From: Metallyticus violacea
Lineage: Eukaryota; Arthropoda; Insecta; Mantodea; Metallyticidae
Reading direction: 5' to 3'
DNA length: 64,000 bases
Assembly: GCA_030762175.1 (NCBI GenBank)
Contig: CM060830.1
Span: 48,950,001 to 49,014,000 of the forward strand
Each line of letters opens with the position of its first letter. Position 1 is the stretch's first letter. Positions 35,479 to 46,690 of the stretch are shown piece after piece. A program made the position numbers and the translations under genes. Below the pieces are notes generated by a model. The model was not told where the DNA came from and ran no database searches. It saw only the letters and a program-made list of their open reading frames with translations.

Positions 35479-36319
35479 GACGTTGAGCGTTAACGAATAG
35501 AAAACTTTGCGTAGAATAAGAAACGTGAGATCTATTCAAAAAAAAGCCGCAATACAGGAGAATTTGTAACATCACGACCAAAGGACTTCATAATTGGTAA
35601 AAAGTCGCAAGATTTTAATTCCCGGGCAATTATTAGCAGTCAATCAATTACACAATTACTTACGCAGGCATCGCGAATGATGTAAGTATTACGAGAAGAA
35701 GATAGCGAATAACAATTAACCAGAGCTTCGCCAGGGAACTGTAATAGATTTAGAGCCATTAAGAGGTGAGGTAGGAAACTGTCGATTATACGGGAACTAA
35801 ATATCATAAGATATAGAGAATCGTAGATCGTCATTAGGCTTTCAGGAAGATGTCAAAATGGCGCCGAAGATTCATAGTAGCTAATAATACCATAACAAAC
35901 GTGTAACGAATGTAGCTTTATAGGAGTTAGCTTCGCTTAGTCCTTGCAAGAGTGAACTAAAACATTGCTCAAGACGCAACTGTGACCCGTAAGTGTAACA
36001 AGACATTAGATGACTAATTAATAAATTGTATCAATTACCATCCAACGAGTTTCTGTGTATTATGGTTGATATCTTGCCCTTTCCCGTTGACACGAAGTGT
36101 CACGAAATTCGAGAGAAATCCTGAGATCATAACTGAGCAACTAGTGACGGCACAGGCGACAGTTCAAGAAGGGCATCATGAGAAGAAAGGGCTTACCTCA
36201 AACATAATTAAAACAACCTAACTGAACCGACAATCCTTTCACCATTATAAAAACTGCCGCAAGTTTTGTGTATGAGAAAGCTTTCTACTCGAGGGGTGCG
36301 TGCTTATTAACAATGGGCC
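35479..36319. other. Unassigned DNA
   Basis: No gene or classified repeat recognised. Confidence 0.45.
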
Positions 36320-36930
36320 AAAAATGCATTCGAGTAAACATTCGCAAGGGTGTTCCGGCTTGTTTAAACTCAGTTTCAGTGAGTTTTACCGACGTTTCAT
36401 AACAGTAGATGAAACACTAAGCGCCAGAGAAGAAGGAGCCGTCCAAACTGTGGGCAGCAACAGTTGAAAGTGCCTCAAAGAAAGTAAAAACGGTTCCATC
36501 TGCAGGAAAAGTCATGACTGTGGTGCTGGTAAACTACCTACAGAAGGGTAGAACCATCACCAGGAAGAAAAACGCTTCACTAATGCATGCCATTCAGGCT
36601 GAACGTTCACACATTGAGAAAAAGAAAGTTATATTTCATCATGGTAATGCGCCTTCATACACGTCTGGGATTGTTGCTACGACACTGCATGACTTCCTTG
36701 TGCTACCACATCCGCCTTATTCGCCGGATTTGGCTGCTAGTGATTACTTTTTGTTCTAAAACCTGAAGAAATGACTGGGGACGAAGATACATATCAAATA
36801 ATGAGGTTGATGCTCAGACAGAGGCTTATCTTTCACAGTGGGACAAATCTTTTTTACTGAGGTTATTAAAAAGTTGGAAAGTCGTATTGATTTACCAGGT
36901 GGCTATGTCCAAAAATTCTCATAAATCTTG
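36320..36930 (+). pseudogene. Mariner transposase relic lacking the N-terminus
   Basis: Near 36360-36420, FSEFYRRFITVDETL aligns with the mariner block FLRRFVTVDETW, containing the first catalytic Asp. The frame 36514-36759 reads VNYLQKGRTITRKKNASLMH, then FHHGNAPSYTS and HPPYSPDLAASDYFLF. The second catalytic Asp has become Gly (HGNAP instead of HDNAP), while the third is kept. The C-terminal WDKSFLL and GGYVQK blocks follow out of frame to about 36920. The helix-turn-helix half is missing. No TIRs seen. Confidence 0.85.
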
Positions 36931-37005
36931 TTTTCTTGGCCAGACCAGAACGCCTCCTCCCCTATGCCAGTGTTAAGAGTATATATGCTGAATATATGGT
37001 AAATA

Positions 37006-37740
37006 CCAAGGGTGCCAAAAAATGTAAATGTAAATCAAAAATGAACAAATGAAGCCAAGATTATCGTATGATGTTCTGTAAACAGATATGGTTCACATTA
37101 CGTTATGCTAGCGTTGCTACAACAAAATGGAGCCAAGATTTTCGTTTGAACAACGGAAAGCAATTTTGAAGTGGTATTGGAAAACCGAGAATGTTGATGA
37201 AGTTCAAAGGCAATGGAGACGTGTGTACAGCACAGAACCGCCAACGCGAGTAGCAATTGCACGCATTCGAGATAAATTTGAGATTCGTGGTACCGTATGC
37301 GATGTTCATAGGGGCAGATCTGGGAGACCTTGCACAGCTAAAGCCCCGTGCACTCAATCCAAGGCACTGGATAGGACGAAGAGGTCCGATTGAGTTTCCA
37401 CCGCTTTCTCCGTATCTAACTCCGTTGGTCTTCTACCTTTGGGGAACTCTTAAGGATGTTACATACCGTAGAAAACCAGCTACACTGGCAGCACTTCGGT
37501 AAGAAACTGAAACGGCATGTGCTGCAATCGTTGAGGACACTTAAGCAAACGTTGCTCAATCAGTAGTTCAACGTACTCAGAAGTGTATCGACGCCGAAGG
37601 TGGCATTTTGAACAACTGTTGTAATTGTAGAAGTCTAAGATGATTAATGCTCATCATTTTCTGTTTGTGTGAATTCAGTTTTGTTATGTTAACACAGCTT
37701 TTTCTTTGCTTGAAGTGTGTCTACTTTTTGGCACCCTCTG
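37006..37740 (+). mobile_element. Internally deleted DUF4817-type DNA transposon with TIRs
   Basis: TIRs containing AGGGTGCCAAAAA occur at both ends (37009 onward; inverted, ending near 37737) and are bounded by TA at 37004-37005 and 37741-37742. The frame from 37127 starts MEPRFSFEQRKAILKWYWKT, then VAIARIRDKFEIRGTVCDVH and GRSGRPCTAK, the N-terminal DUF4817 helix-turn-helix. It then jumps to WIGRRGPIEFPPLSPYLTPL and FYLWGTLKDVTYRRKPATLA, the part just before and after the third catalytic residue, ending RTQKCIDAEGGHFEQ. The middle of the catalytic core, with the first two Asp residues, is deleted. The PDLTPLD motif reads PYLTPLV. Inactive. Confidence 0.9.
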
Positions 37741-37742
37741 TA

Positions 37743-38194
37743 TAAACATATTTAGATATATTAGAAATAGATAAGGTGTAGAATAACCCTTGTATTCTAT
37801 GTTTCTCGTAAAAGGCTGTTTCAAAATAAACTTGGGGGAAATCCTACAAAATAAAGCCAAAAGACATAAAATAAATACGTTGTAAAGTTTTAATTTTAAG
37901 TATAATTTTTAGTTTGCTATATACGATTTGTTGACTATAAAAATATATTTGCAGTTACACTTATAAATACTTTTAAAAAGAAGCAATTATATGCTTATTT
38001 CTTTTCAATTACAAATTCATTCCTCCTAAATGAAATAAAGATAAAAGCAAATGTGGCCATGTCCTCATACCATGCAACGGTTGAAAGCGCAGTTTAAGTA
38101 TACTGGACGTGATTCCTGTTTCCTGAAATTCGGGCGTGCTCGTTCCCTACACACAGTCCACCAACTACGTGGTCGACCGCTGAGGAAATTAACG
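37743..38194. other. Region upstream of the NPC2-like exon
   Basis: AT-rich up to about 38040, then more balanced. No repeat recognised. It should contain the promoter of the downstream gene, but no TATA box stands out at the right spacing. Confidence 0.4.
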
Positions 38195-38199
38195 TCAGT
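38195..38199 (+). promoter_or_regulatory. Candidate initiator (TCAGT)
   Basis: TCAGT is the arthropod initiator consensus and lies 42 bp upstream of the chosen ATG. The motif is short and can occur by chance. Confidence 0.25.
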
Positions 38200-38236
38200 A
38201 GAGAACAGACCTCATAACAGTGTTAACTTGTCACTC

Positions 38237-38315
38237 ATGGCAAAGTACGCGGTAGTGATAGTCTCTTGTCTGTTGCTTCGCTTGTCAACGTCAACAGAAG
38301 TGGTAAACTGTGGAG
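38237..38315 (+). CDS. NPC2/ML-domain secreted lipid-binding protein, exon 1
   Basis: NPC2-family proteins are small secreted or lysosomal beta-sandwich proteins that bind sterols or other lipids; insects carry many paralogues with roles in sterol handling, immunity and chemosensation. This exon encodes MAKYAVVIVSCLLLRLSTST (signal peptide) and then EVVNCGG, holding the first conserved ML cysteine (Cys25). It ends in phase 1 at a good donor, G|GTAAGA. The frame is open upstream to 38051, but this ATG is chosen because it directly precedes a hydrophobic signal sequence. Exon 2 at 58363 continues the frame exactly. The paralogue within the family cannot be fixed from 59 residues. Confidence 0.85.
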
Positions 38316-39397
38316 GTAAGACAGCGTTTATCCGTTTTATATTTGTCATAAATAACTTTGCATTAAACCGCTTAAAGCGTAGTACTATTTTGTTTTCATT
38401 ATAATCAGTGAGATGTTATGGAATTATCCGTTATTTTGACTATTTGCGTACATTGGTCAAGACAGGTGTCTTAGTTGGAACAAAGCAATAATGTCCCGAC
38501 ATTTTAAATACCCTGATCCTCTTCTATTAAAATATCAAACTCTGAACGAAAGCACTTGAAAAAAAATTAAATTAATGTTATGAATTATCCAAATATTAAT
38601 ATTTTGTAATAAATGTATAAAACAAATTTGGAATATTTAATCTACTCTGTGTGATAAAATATTAATCTTTCCACTGAATAAACTGGTAAGTGCAAAATAC
38701 CCTATTTTCTTAATTTCATTAAAAAGTAATTAAAGAACTCCATTTTAATCTCCTCGCAATTTTCTCTTTATGCTAGAATTGTTTGAGTGTTTAAAAAATA
38801 AATTTCTTTAAATATAAAAAAACAAAAAATTTAGATCTATGTGTACACATACAGCATTAGAGTGTACTTGATGAAAAACTGTATCGCGCAGGGATCTTTG
38901 TGTATTGAAAAATGTGAAGAAAATAGCAGGAAATTTCCTTACTAAATAAAATATTTTAAAATTAATGTATTCAAATGATTAATTACAAAACAAAATTTAC
39001 ACAATAAACAATGGAGGGCATCTGCAAAATGAATTTCGTTTTATACTCCTCAAAACACTTTAATGTTTAAAAAATCTTTATATAATGAAATTAATTATTA
39101 AAGGGAATTTTAATTTTGTGATGTATGTCATGTGCTTGGAGAAATATTGGAGATATACGAGTAAACTGAAATTCTGAAATTCAGGACTAGTGCTCCAACA
39201 ACAAAAATCAAATCTAAATAAGTATATCAGCTTATTTTATAATAATGACTTGAAATAAGCAGATATTTATTCTTGATGGCAACTTGAAATTGTTAAGACA
39301 CTGCCAAAATAAAAGTCCGTCAGGCAAGAGCGAATTCCTCAGCAAGTCGAATTTATGAAGGGTATTGCAGAGCAGAGAAATTGTTGCTGCTATGGCG
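38316..39397. other. AT-rich intron DNA
   Basis: No element is recognised except AAAATAAAAGTCCGTCA at 39306-39322, shared with 27214-27230 and apparently part of the repeat containing the tandem array. Confidence 0.5.
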
Positions 39398-39838
39398 CTT
39401 TTTAATTTCAATTTTCAGATATAGCATCACTCCTAATGGCCTGATTTTCCTGAAACTATTTTTCTTATTTTATTTAAATGGTGTGCACTAAGTTTCGTTG
39501 CGAGAAAGCAAATATTGGTGCCGCTAGAGCTAATTTTTTTTTTTTTTTTTTTTTTTAATTTTTGGTTTCCGGTAAACTGCAAATAAGTCTGATTTAACTG
39601 ATTTTCAGGAACTATTTTTATTATTTTATTTCAATGGCTTATATCGAATTTTGCTCAGGTAAAAAAAAAACAACAACAACAACAACAAAATTGCAGGCGC
39701 TACAGAAATTTTTAATTTTTTTACTTGTTAATCCCCATTCTTTAAAGTTAGATTTTCAGATATACCCCCTACTTCTAATAGCCCGATTTCCCTGCATTTT
39801 AGAACATATTTTTCTTGTTTAATGTAAATTGTATATTA

Positions 39839-40030
39839 TGAGAACTGTAAGGCACCAGTCCATTGGGATTCTTCATCTTCCCAGACGTTACCACTGAAGC
39901 TGTCCACCGTAGTGGTGGACGAAACATCTGGGAAGGAGAACAATACAAATGGACCACGTCCTTACATCCCGGAAGACTTACGAGTAGTTCACATAATTGA
40001 CACCGGCCTTGGAAGCCAACATTCTACAAT
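39839..40030 (+). mobile_element. ~192-bp insertion carrying a hammerhead-like motif
   Basis: It interrupts a tandem-array unit. The array resumes after it, and a 14-bp direct repeat with 12 matches (TAAATTGTATATTA at 39825-39838 and TAAATTATATATAT at 40031-40044) looks like a TSD. This points to a small retroposed element or a 5'-truncated Penelope-like element. No coding capacity. Exact ends depend on the TSD call. Confidence 0.65.
39858..39954 (+). ncRNA. Hammerhead-ribozyme-like structure (copy 2)
   Basis: Outer arms 39858-39888 and 39924-39954 are complementary over most of ~28 bp (GTCCATT against AATGGAC; CTTCCCAGA against TCTGGGAAG). GTT at 39887-39889 is a permitted NUH triplet, with A39924 and C39925 positioned to pair with T88 and G87. 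CTGAAGC (39894-39900) is the core with C in place of the conserved final A. Stem II is a perfect 7-bp hairpin, GTCCACC, loop GTAGT, GGTGGAC, at 39902-39920. GAAAC follows at 39921-39925. Stem I is almost absent (five bases). I expect this copy to be inactive; the conserved layout relative to 18584-18709 is the main evidence. Confidence 0.6.
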
Positions 40031-40262
40031 TAAATTATATATATCGGGTTTCGTTGCGAAAAAATAAATATTTGTGCCGCTAGAGTTATTATTAAATTTT
40101 GGGTTTCAGGTTAACCCCTCAGCTCTCGCTGATTTTGAGGAACTATTTTTATTGTTTCATTTCAGTGGTACATATCAAGTTTGAATGAGAAAAATCAAAA
40201 AATCAGTAGCTAGAGGAATTTTTAAGTGCTTGCTTTAGGTTAACTCCCACCCTCCCTAATAT

Positions 40263-40964
40263 ATATTTGATGCCTAGTATACTAGCAGGATCGATAGAAA
40301 TTTGAAGAAATTTTTCAAAAACTTTTTCATGGGTAAAACCCAATTCCTACGGAATTCACTAAATGCCAGAGATCTCTAATAGGAAGGAAGAATTTAAACT
40401 TAGGCTGAATACTGGCGTAAACTGACTTTATGTCAAATCACCTCTCTCGCCTCTCTCGAAGTAAGACGATCCCGGCAGTCGATGGATAGGCACGCTTCTA
40501 CTGCGCTTACTGAAGGTCGGCTATAATAATTGGGAGAGTCAGCAGATATCGTGCATACTAATGAATAGGCATTGTAATTTCTAAGCACTAAAACCAGAAT
40601 GAAACGAAATGAAGTTATGTTGATACTGTACTGTAGACAACATGTGGGAGAGTACAATAGCTCACGAGCTATAAATCGCCCTTTCACTTGATGCCTGACG
40701 TTCGTTTTTGTTTAACTGCAGGTTGTGTTCGTATTTGTATCAGTTTAGTAGTTTGAGTGTAACTTATTTGATGTTAAGTGCTTAAGAATTCCGATGCTTA
40801 TGAATGAGTGTAGTGTACCGATTCCCTCAATGACTGAACCTGCCTAAGAAACGTAGTAAAGAACAAAGAATTTTAATTTGTTTTAAAAACTACAAAGTCG
40901 TTACATTTAACACAGGAAAAGTGGATATCTATACTTTGTATTGTCGCGTGTACTGCTGAAAGAT
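40263..40964. other. Unassigned intron DNA
   Basis: No gene or repeat recognised. Confidence 0.45.
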
Positions 40965-41215
40965 GTAGCAAATTAACATTTTCCGAAATTGATAGGTAAC
41001 AAATTAAATTAATTTGGTTTTACATTTTGTATCTTGCCCTTTTGTCTTGGGAAATTCATTATGTTTAAAGGCATAGGGGTCAATGACTTCAGAGGCCTGT
41101 TTACAAGGTATTTTATATTTGGTATTAACCTCTGCCTAGTAACAAGATAAACCATTCTTAGCTTGGATCTGTCACGCAGTGTCGAAATGTTTTACACACC
41201 GACACACTGCTTTCT

Positions 41216-41493
41216 ACCGCCATGGGTGGTCGAGGTCGTTAAGGCGCGGACTCGTGAACGAGAGATCTGGGGTTCGCGTCAGGACCGTACTGCCTGACTG
41301 AGATTTTTTCCAGGTTTTCTTCAGTCCTCATAAATGGCAAATGCCGGGAAGGTAGCTAAATTTAGGCCTGGAACGTTTCCTTCCTTAAAAAATCTTTTCC
41401 TAATATATCATTTCATCTCATGTACCATCAGTATTCATCGCCTGTGGTGCCTCGGTAGTAAAAACGGGCGTTAAACACCATTAAAACAAAAAG
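41216..41493 (+). mobile_element. SINE family B (copy 4)
   Basis: Full-length apart from an erosion of the B box. It is flanked by a perfect 11-bp TSD CACTGCTTTCT at 41205-41215 and 41494-41504, so it inserted into the dispersed repeat. Confidence 0.95.
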
Positions 41494-41642
41494 CACTGCT
41501 TTCTCATTGGTTCATATAATTCAAATCTAGGGCGGTGGCACACTAGATTTGATATAGTTAGTGTCACAATGTAGAGACCCCCTAGGTAATTGTAAAACGA
41601 TATAGGGGAAATGGAGCCATGGCTCGGGGTATTCGTCTTTGC

Positions 41643-41674
41643 TGTCTCTGTCTCTGTCTCTGTCTCTGTCTCTG

Positions 41675-41720
<46 letters not shown>
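41643..41720. repeat. (GTCTCT)n then (CT)n microsatellite
   Basis: About eight hexamer units pass into a pure CT run. An open frame across it (Leu-Cys then Leu-Ser repeats) is an artefact. Confidence 0.97.
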
Positions 41721-41723
<3 letters not shown>

Positions 41724-41892
41724 TTAGTATCCTGGAGAACGAACTGTCAATGTCGACGCACTTTCTCAGCTCTACTCCTGAAATGTAAGTGCCGTCGAGG
41801 CTATCTTAACTAGACTGAGGACATGTCTTCTCTACAATAAACTGAGTTGGCATGGCACATAGGAGTTTGTCTCAACATCACCCTCCGAAACA

Positions 41893-42260
41893 ACTTCCTC
41901 TAAGTCGCAACAGTAACCGTGAAATATGCGCGTAATAAACGGTCGTGTCACTGGAGTCTCTTAAAGAATTTTGTTTGAAGTAACTGAAAAGTCAGAATCT
42001 GCAAAATATAAGAAGATAAAATAAGTTTTTTTTTGTTTTTCAGATTAGACATTTCAAAGCATTATATTCTCAAAAAAAAAAACTCTATCTTTAGCATAAA
42101 ATGAAATGTGCATCGCTATCAAGGATCTTCTGCCAAACGCGAGGGAAAACTATGAATTGCTAGGGTGAAAAGCAATAAAAAGAAAAATCAATCCAGTGCA
42201 GTTTCCAGATCGGCAATGGTTTGAAATTGTTGCCCTCGAAGGTGATTATCCAAAGAAAGG
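41893..42260. other. Unassigned intron DNA
   Basis: No gene or repeat recognised. Confidence 0.45.
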
Positions 42261-42547
42261 AAACCGCCACGGTTAACCGAGGTCGTTAAGGCACGAACTC
42301 GTGAGCGGAAGGTCTGGAGTTCGACTACTACAAGGACCGCCCTCCTTACTGAGGCTTCTTCCATTTTTTCCTCGGCCCTCATAAATGGCAAATGCTGGGG
42401 GTAGGTGTTCCTTAGACCTGGGACGCTTCCTTCCTTCCTTCTTTTTTTTTTTTTTTTTTAATATCCTTTCCCAATATATCATTTCATTTCATGTATCATT
42501 AGTGTCCACCGTGGTGCCTCAGTAGTTAAACACTATTCAAACAAAAA
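42261..42547 (+). mobile_element. SINE family B (copy 5)
   Basis: Diverged copy (GGTTAACCGAGGTCGTTAAG head) with a long T-run inside and part of the tail missing. A perfect 10-bp TSD CAAAGAAAGG lies at 42251-42260 and 42548-42557. Confidence 0.92.
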
Positions 42548-42557
42548 CAAAGAAAGG

Positions 42558-44574
42558 GGAAAAAATGACAAACTGAAGTTGGAATATCTGGAGAATATAG
42601 TGTGTGTTCTAGTCTCCCAACCTAAATGAATAATAGTTTCACGAATCCCTTAGTTCTGAATGATTTTGTATTATTATACAAAAGAATAATATCTTTGCAA
42701 TTCACGAGTGAAGGTTCCTTAGTTTTCAGCTTTTAGTGGGCACGTTCTAAGTGATTAGAGCAGACAGTGGTGTTAATTTTGGCCGGCGGGCAGTAGTTCG
42801 CCAGCACAGTCACCTAACACAAAGCATAAACTTCTTTTGACGCAGTGGTTGTTTCGCTTGTTTGAGGATAGATTCTGTATTAAAAATGTAAAAACAACGG
42901 AAATACTTAAACAGTTTGGCCATTATTCCTAATGAGAACTGAGTAAAGCAGGTAATTAACAGGTCAAGGCCTGCTTTCGTTTAAAACAGCATAGGGGGAG
43001 GGCCTCCTGTTGTCTACCTGTTATCTAAATTCCTGTGAGTATATCTACATTGTCACACGACTTAAATATACTATGCAGACAGCAAACATAAACTTTAAAA
43101 CCACAGTAGTACCCTAAATGATGTATAAAGGAGCCTATAATATAATTGCTTTAAGTGATTGTGCATTTAATCACTCTATAAAATGGCCGAAGTGCAAATA
43201 GGCAACCATTAATAAACAGTGTACTACAGTAACATATTTCTCTCAAGCAAAATATTGCAATATGAGGCAGTTTTTATGGGCTGCCACCCTCATATTTAAT
43301 TAGAGTATTTATATGTAAATTCGTTAAAGCCATATGTAATATCATTTTCCTGTACAAGTGTTGCACTACTGTGTGTAAAATGTTATTTTCTCGCAAGTGT
43401 GCAAAAAGCTACCCCAGCCATAAAATCTGACCTGAGAATGTCTGTAGCCTGTTATAACAATATTTGTAAAGAATCCTTGAGCAAGATGTTTATTGCTATT
43501 CTGTTAGAGAATTTCTTAAGCAGGGTAGGCACCATAAAAAGTTTGGCTACTAAGGATGAAAAGGCAGGCCGATATCCTCTTCAAGGGAAGAAGCCAACCG
43601 CTTGAGTTGCAAAAAATCACGTAAACCATGTTTATTTAGTTTGCAATTTTGTGGCCCGCAGTCAGTGTGGCAAGAGTGTTCATTCAGAGGGGCAATGTCA
43701 GTGGAAGGACTTTCTCATTTCCGTTCAATTAGTGGAAAGCGATCATTAGTATTGCAAGAATTAAGGGACGACTTTTATTAGTTAAGTACAATAGTTTATG
43801 TACAATAGTGTATGAACAATAAATGGTGTGATCTTCCATAGCAAAAATATTATTAATTTCCAAGACTCCTTCCCCTATGGTCACAGGACCATAAAAATAT
43901 CCAGCAACAGCCGTGGAAAGACTGTAAGACGGCGGTAACCATCATCGGAGAGGAAGAAAGAAGTATCATTTATCCCTGAGAATCCATAATCAAATCAAAT
44001 CCTTCCAAAACTTTTCCCTTCACTCTACATACATATATTTTCATTAATCCCCACTCCTTCCTTTTATAAATACGCCGCAGATAATATTTTTTTACGCCTT
44101 TAAGCTAGGTATCGGGTTATCCAATTATCTAATGATCGAAACGGTGGTAGTGACTGTACCGGTCGATAACTCATCGCTCACGGGAGTCGGGGCAAGAAGA
44201 TCGCGGTAGAAACTCTAAAGTAGCGGTCTGATAAGTAAATTCTAATGCATTTAAATCGTTATGTACTTATCCATGTTCAGGCAAGAAGATGTAATTACCC
44301 ATTATTCTTCTTAATTCTCTTTGAGTGATCTCTTGAGGAATAGCATTCTTTAGTTCGTCCAAAGTCTGTGCATACTACTAATTTATGAATAGCACGCTTC
44401 GTGCAACTACCACCTCCGCACCTCTGGGTGGAAAGGATGGCATGAGGGAGACACCTCGCGGTCAGAATGGACAGGCGGGGAAACTCGGATGTACAAGGCG
44501 TCCCTAACATTTTTAGATAAAATACACCGATGTCACGGTATCCCCCTGTCCTCCGAGGAGGGTATCAGACCCGG
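42558..44574. other. Unassigned intron DNA
   Basis: A frame at 43399-43605 (68 aa) has no recognised motif. No classified repeat seen. Confidence 0.45.
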
Positions 44575-44840
44575 GGCAGAAAAATTTACAAAGTAAGAGC
44601 GCGCTAGCCCACCTCGTTCTGGCACTTTCGAACCTATAACAGTTTCAGAAATGAGATGAACCGGGAGAGCGGAAAATTAGTGGAAAAGAAAAATTCATCT
44701 CGGCATTATCCTTTGCGACGAGGGAAAAACCAAGAAAAAAATTCAGAGGTCAAAATGGTCGTTCTCAAAGGAATTGAACCCGGTACCTCCCAAATGTAAG
44801 ACCCAAGTGTTGCAGCCTGAGCCACTCCGCTCGATATTAA
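44575..44840 (-). mobile_element. tRNA-derived SINE, family C
   Basis: On the minus strand the head reads GAGTGGCTCAGGCTGCAACA (A box) with B box GGGTTCAATTCC, then CGACCATTTTGACC. A related head, GGGGTGGCTCAGGCGGTAAC followed by GCCGGCCATTTTGTCC, occurs at 57651-57730, so this is a repeated family. The 3' boundary is uncertain. Confidence 0.65.
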
Positions 44841-45774
44841 AATTAGGCCTGGTATTTGCTATTTATAAACGTGTTGTTTCTTTCATTGTTCAAACGATAG
44901 AGTTGCCAGGGTCTCAAGTCCAACGTAGCAGTTCGATAGTTCCCGCCTGCTCCAACTCGTGTAACCCCGCTGGCTTTGAGCGAGTTTTCTTTGGCAATGC
45001 AGTCCCCTCCAATGCGTCTATCAAGAGATATTTGGATGAGTTGGATTTCTAAACAAAAATTATTGTAAAAATATGATAAAATTAATACACAAATGTGCAT
45101 ATTTAAGGACATGATCAGGCATTTAATTCCAAAATAAATATACATTTTAATTTTTTTGCAAATGTTCTATATAAATATTTTTAATTAAAACACCATATTA
45201 AATCAATGACCCTTCACTGGCTTGTTAGAGAACTAAAAATGCATATTAATAAAAAAAGTAGTTAGGGTAGAAAAATTATTTTTTGCTCTAAAATATTAAT
45301 AAAAATCAAATTAATATATCTGTATACATATTTTTTCGATTTTAGTCTTTTAAATGTCTAAAAAAAGGATTTTAAAATGTATTTTTAAGTTTTATTTTTA
45401 GGAACAAATAGCTCAAGTATTATAGATAGAAGGAAGTCTTTTTCTGAGGAGGGGGGGGGCAGAAAAGCATAAACATTTTTACAACTCTAAACAATCCATG
45501 AAGAGCTATTGATTTAAAACATAAGGTGTTTCAGTTAAAAATAATACACAAAAATTAGGTATAATAATGTTAAATAAGCACAACATACCATAGATACAAG
45601 TGTAAATATTGAATTCTGAAAACTATATACTTCAACCTGAAAATAAATGAAAAAATTTCGGTGTACCATTAATCGATAATGAAAATACATTCAGAAAAGA
45701 GCAAAAATAGGCATTGCATTTAAATAAAGACACTGCGCATCATGGTAGAGCAATATCTAGAACTAGGGAGTTCC
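44841..45774. other. AT-rich intron DNA
   Basis: No gene or classified repeat recognised. Confidence 0.45.
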
Positions 45775-46690
45775 CCTTTATGTATTGTTCATGAATTTTC
45801 TAAGGCCTTTGACTCTCTGAAGTGGAGACCTTTGAAGAAATATGACATATGAGGAAACATAATAATACTAATCAAGGAATTTTTATGTTTATATATGCCA
45901 AATTGTTCATAAGGACGCTCTAAGCAAACCCATAAGTCTGCTCAGGGATTAAATAAGAATACATTTTATCTCGTATTATTTTCTTCGTAGTGATAGATCT
46001 AGCCATAGGAAAGACAATTTTGGGATAGAGATACGGACTCCAGTGGGGTTTTATGCAGCGTACGGAAAAACTTGACCTTGCTGATGATGTCTGCTTGCTC
46101 TCCCAGTATCATCAATATGTGAAAGTAAAACTAACTAGGGGACAGAATAAAGTGAGATTGACAGTAAATTGAATGGAGGGGGTGTCAATAAACATCAATG
46201 TAGATCGAGAAAGAAAGTTTCAGTAGTGACAACAGATGAGTGTGCCAATCTACCAAACAAACTTAAAACATTTCAGAATATTCAGAATGTGAAATCTGAT
46301 ATTCTGAAACATGGAAGGTAACAGCAGAGAGGCCAAAGGAGTTTGGAAGTCTTTATAAACCGCTGCCCTAGAAGGAGTGTAAACACGGCGACCAGACACA
46401 ATTTCAAACAAAGAGTTGTGGGGAAAGATACAATGACAAATTGATTTACAAGTAAGGCGAAGAAAATGGAGATAGATTAATCACTCTTCGCAAAGAAAAC
46501 TATAGAAAATGGAGCTTTAAGATGCAATTCTCAAGGCAGCATAAAGAGAAGATCCAACGCTCCCTGGCGAACGATGAAGTACGGAAGCCGGGAATATAAT
46601 GATCCGAAATAGCCGATACCACTCAAAATAGAAGATGGTGGCGAGTATTTTCATTGAAACCCCTCTGCTCCAGGAGATATATCTTGGATT
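45775..46690 (+). pseudogene. Second non-LTR reverse-transcriptase lineage, relic
   Basis: Read over frames: VHEFSKAFDSLKWRPLKKY (first catalytic Asp block, KAFDS) near 45785; a QVVHKDALSKPISLLRD-like segment near 45900; and near 46040-46100 GLQWGFMQRTEKLDLADDVC, where LADD is the second catalytic pair. The tail around 46450-46670 has a RKWR.INHSLRKE block and ends in WWRVFSLKPLCSRR, like the C-terminus of LINEs that finish with W(R)xFVxALC. This differs from the lineage at 24738-26850. Many stops; inactive. The right boundary is approximate. Confidence 0.72.

Larger units (their letters stand above)
39398..40262 (+). repeat. Degenerate ~140-bp tandem array (copy 2), about five units
   Basis: Same monomer as 28085-28616 and same orientation. 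The 20-mer GATTTTCAGGAACTATTTTT is identical at 39600-39619 and 28265-28284, and ATTGGTGCCGCTAGAG at 39514-39529 and 28192-28207. Unit starts lie near 39398, 39550 and 39713, with two more after the insertion at 39839-40030. A T-run and an (AAC)n run have grown inside the array. Confidence 0.85.
40965..41892 (+). repeat. Dispersed repeat of unknown class, interrupted by a SINE
   Basis: Inverted partner of 34199-34800. Block order here: GTAGCAAATTAACATTTT, GGTCAATGACTTCAGAGGC, ATTAACCTCTGCCTAGTA, then a SINE, then CCCCCTAGGTAATTGTAAAA, the GTCTCT microsatellite, ACAATAAACTGAGTTGGCAT, and CTAAGTCGCAAC. The microsatellite replaces a degenerate GAGAC-rich tract in the partner, so it expanded from sequence within the repeat. 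Confidence 0.8.

Noticed and set aside
38051..38236. Upstream Met at 38051 as the start of the NPC2-like protein
   Set aside because: It would put 62 residues ahead of a clear signal peptide. The ATG at 38237 fits the family.
41619..41813. Leu-Cys/Leu-Ser frame
   Set aside because: Produced by the GTCTCT/CT microsatellite.
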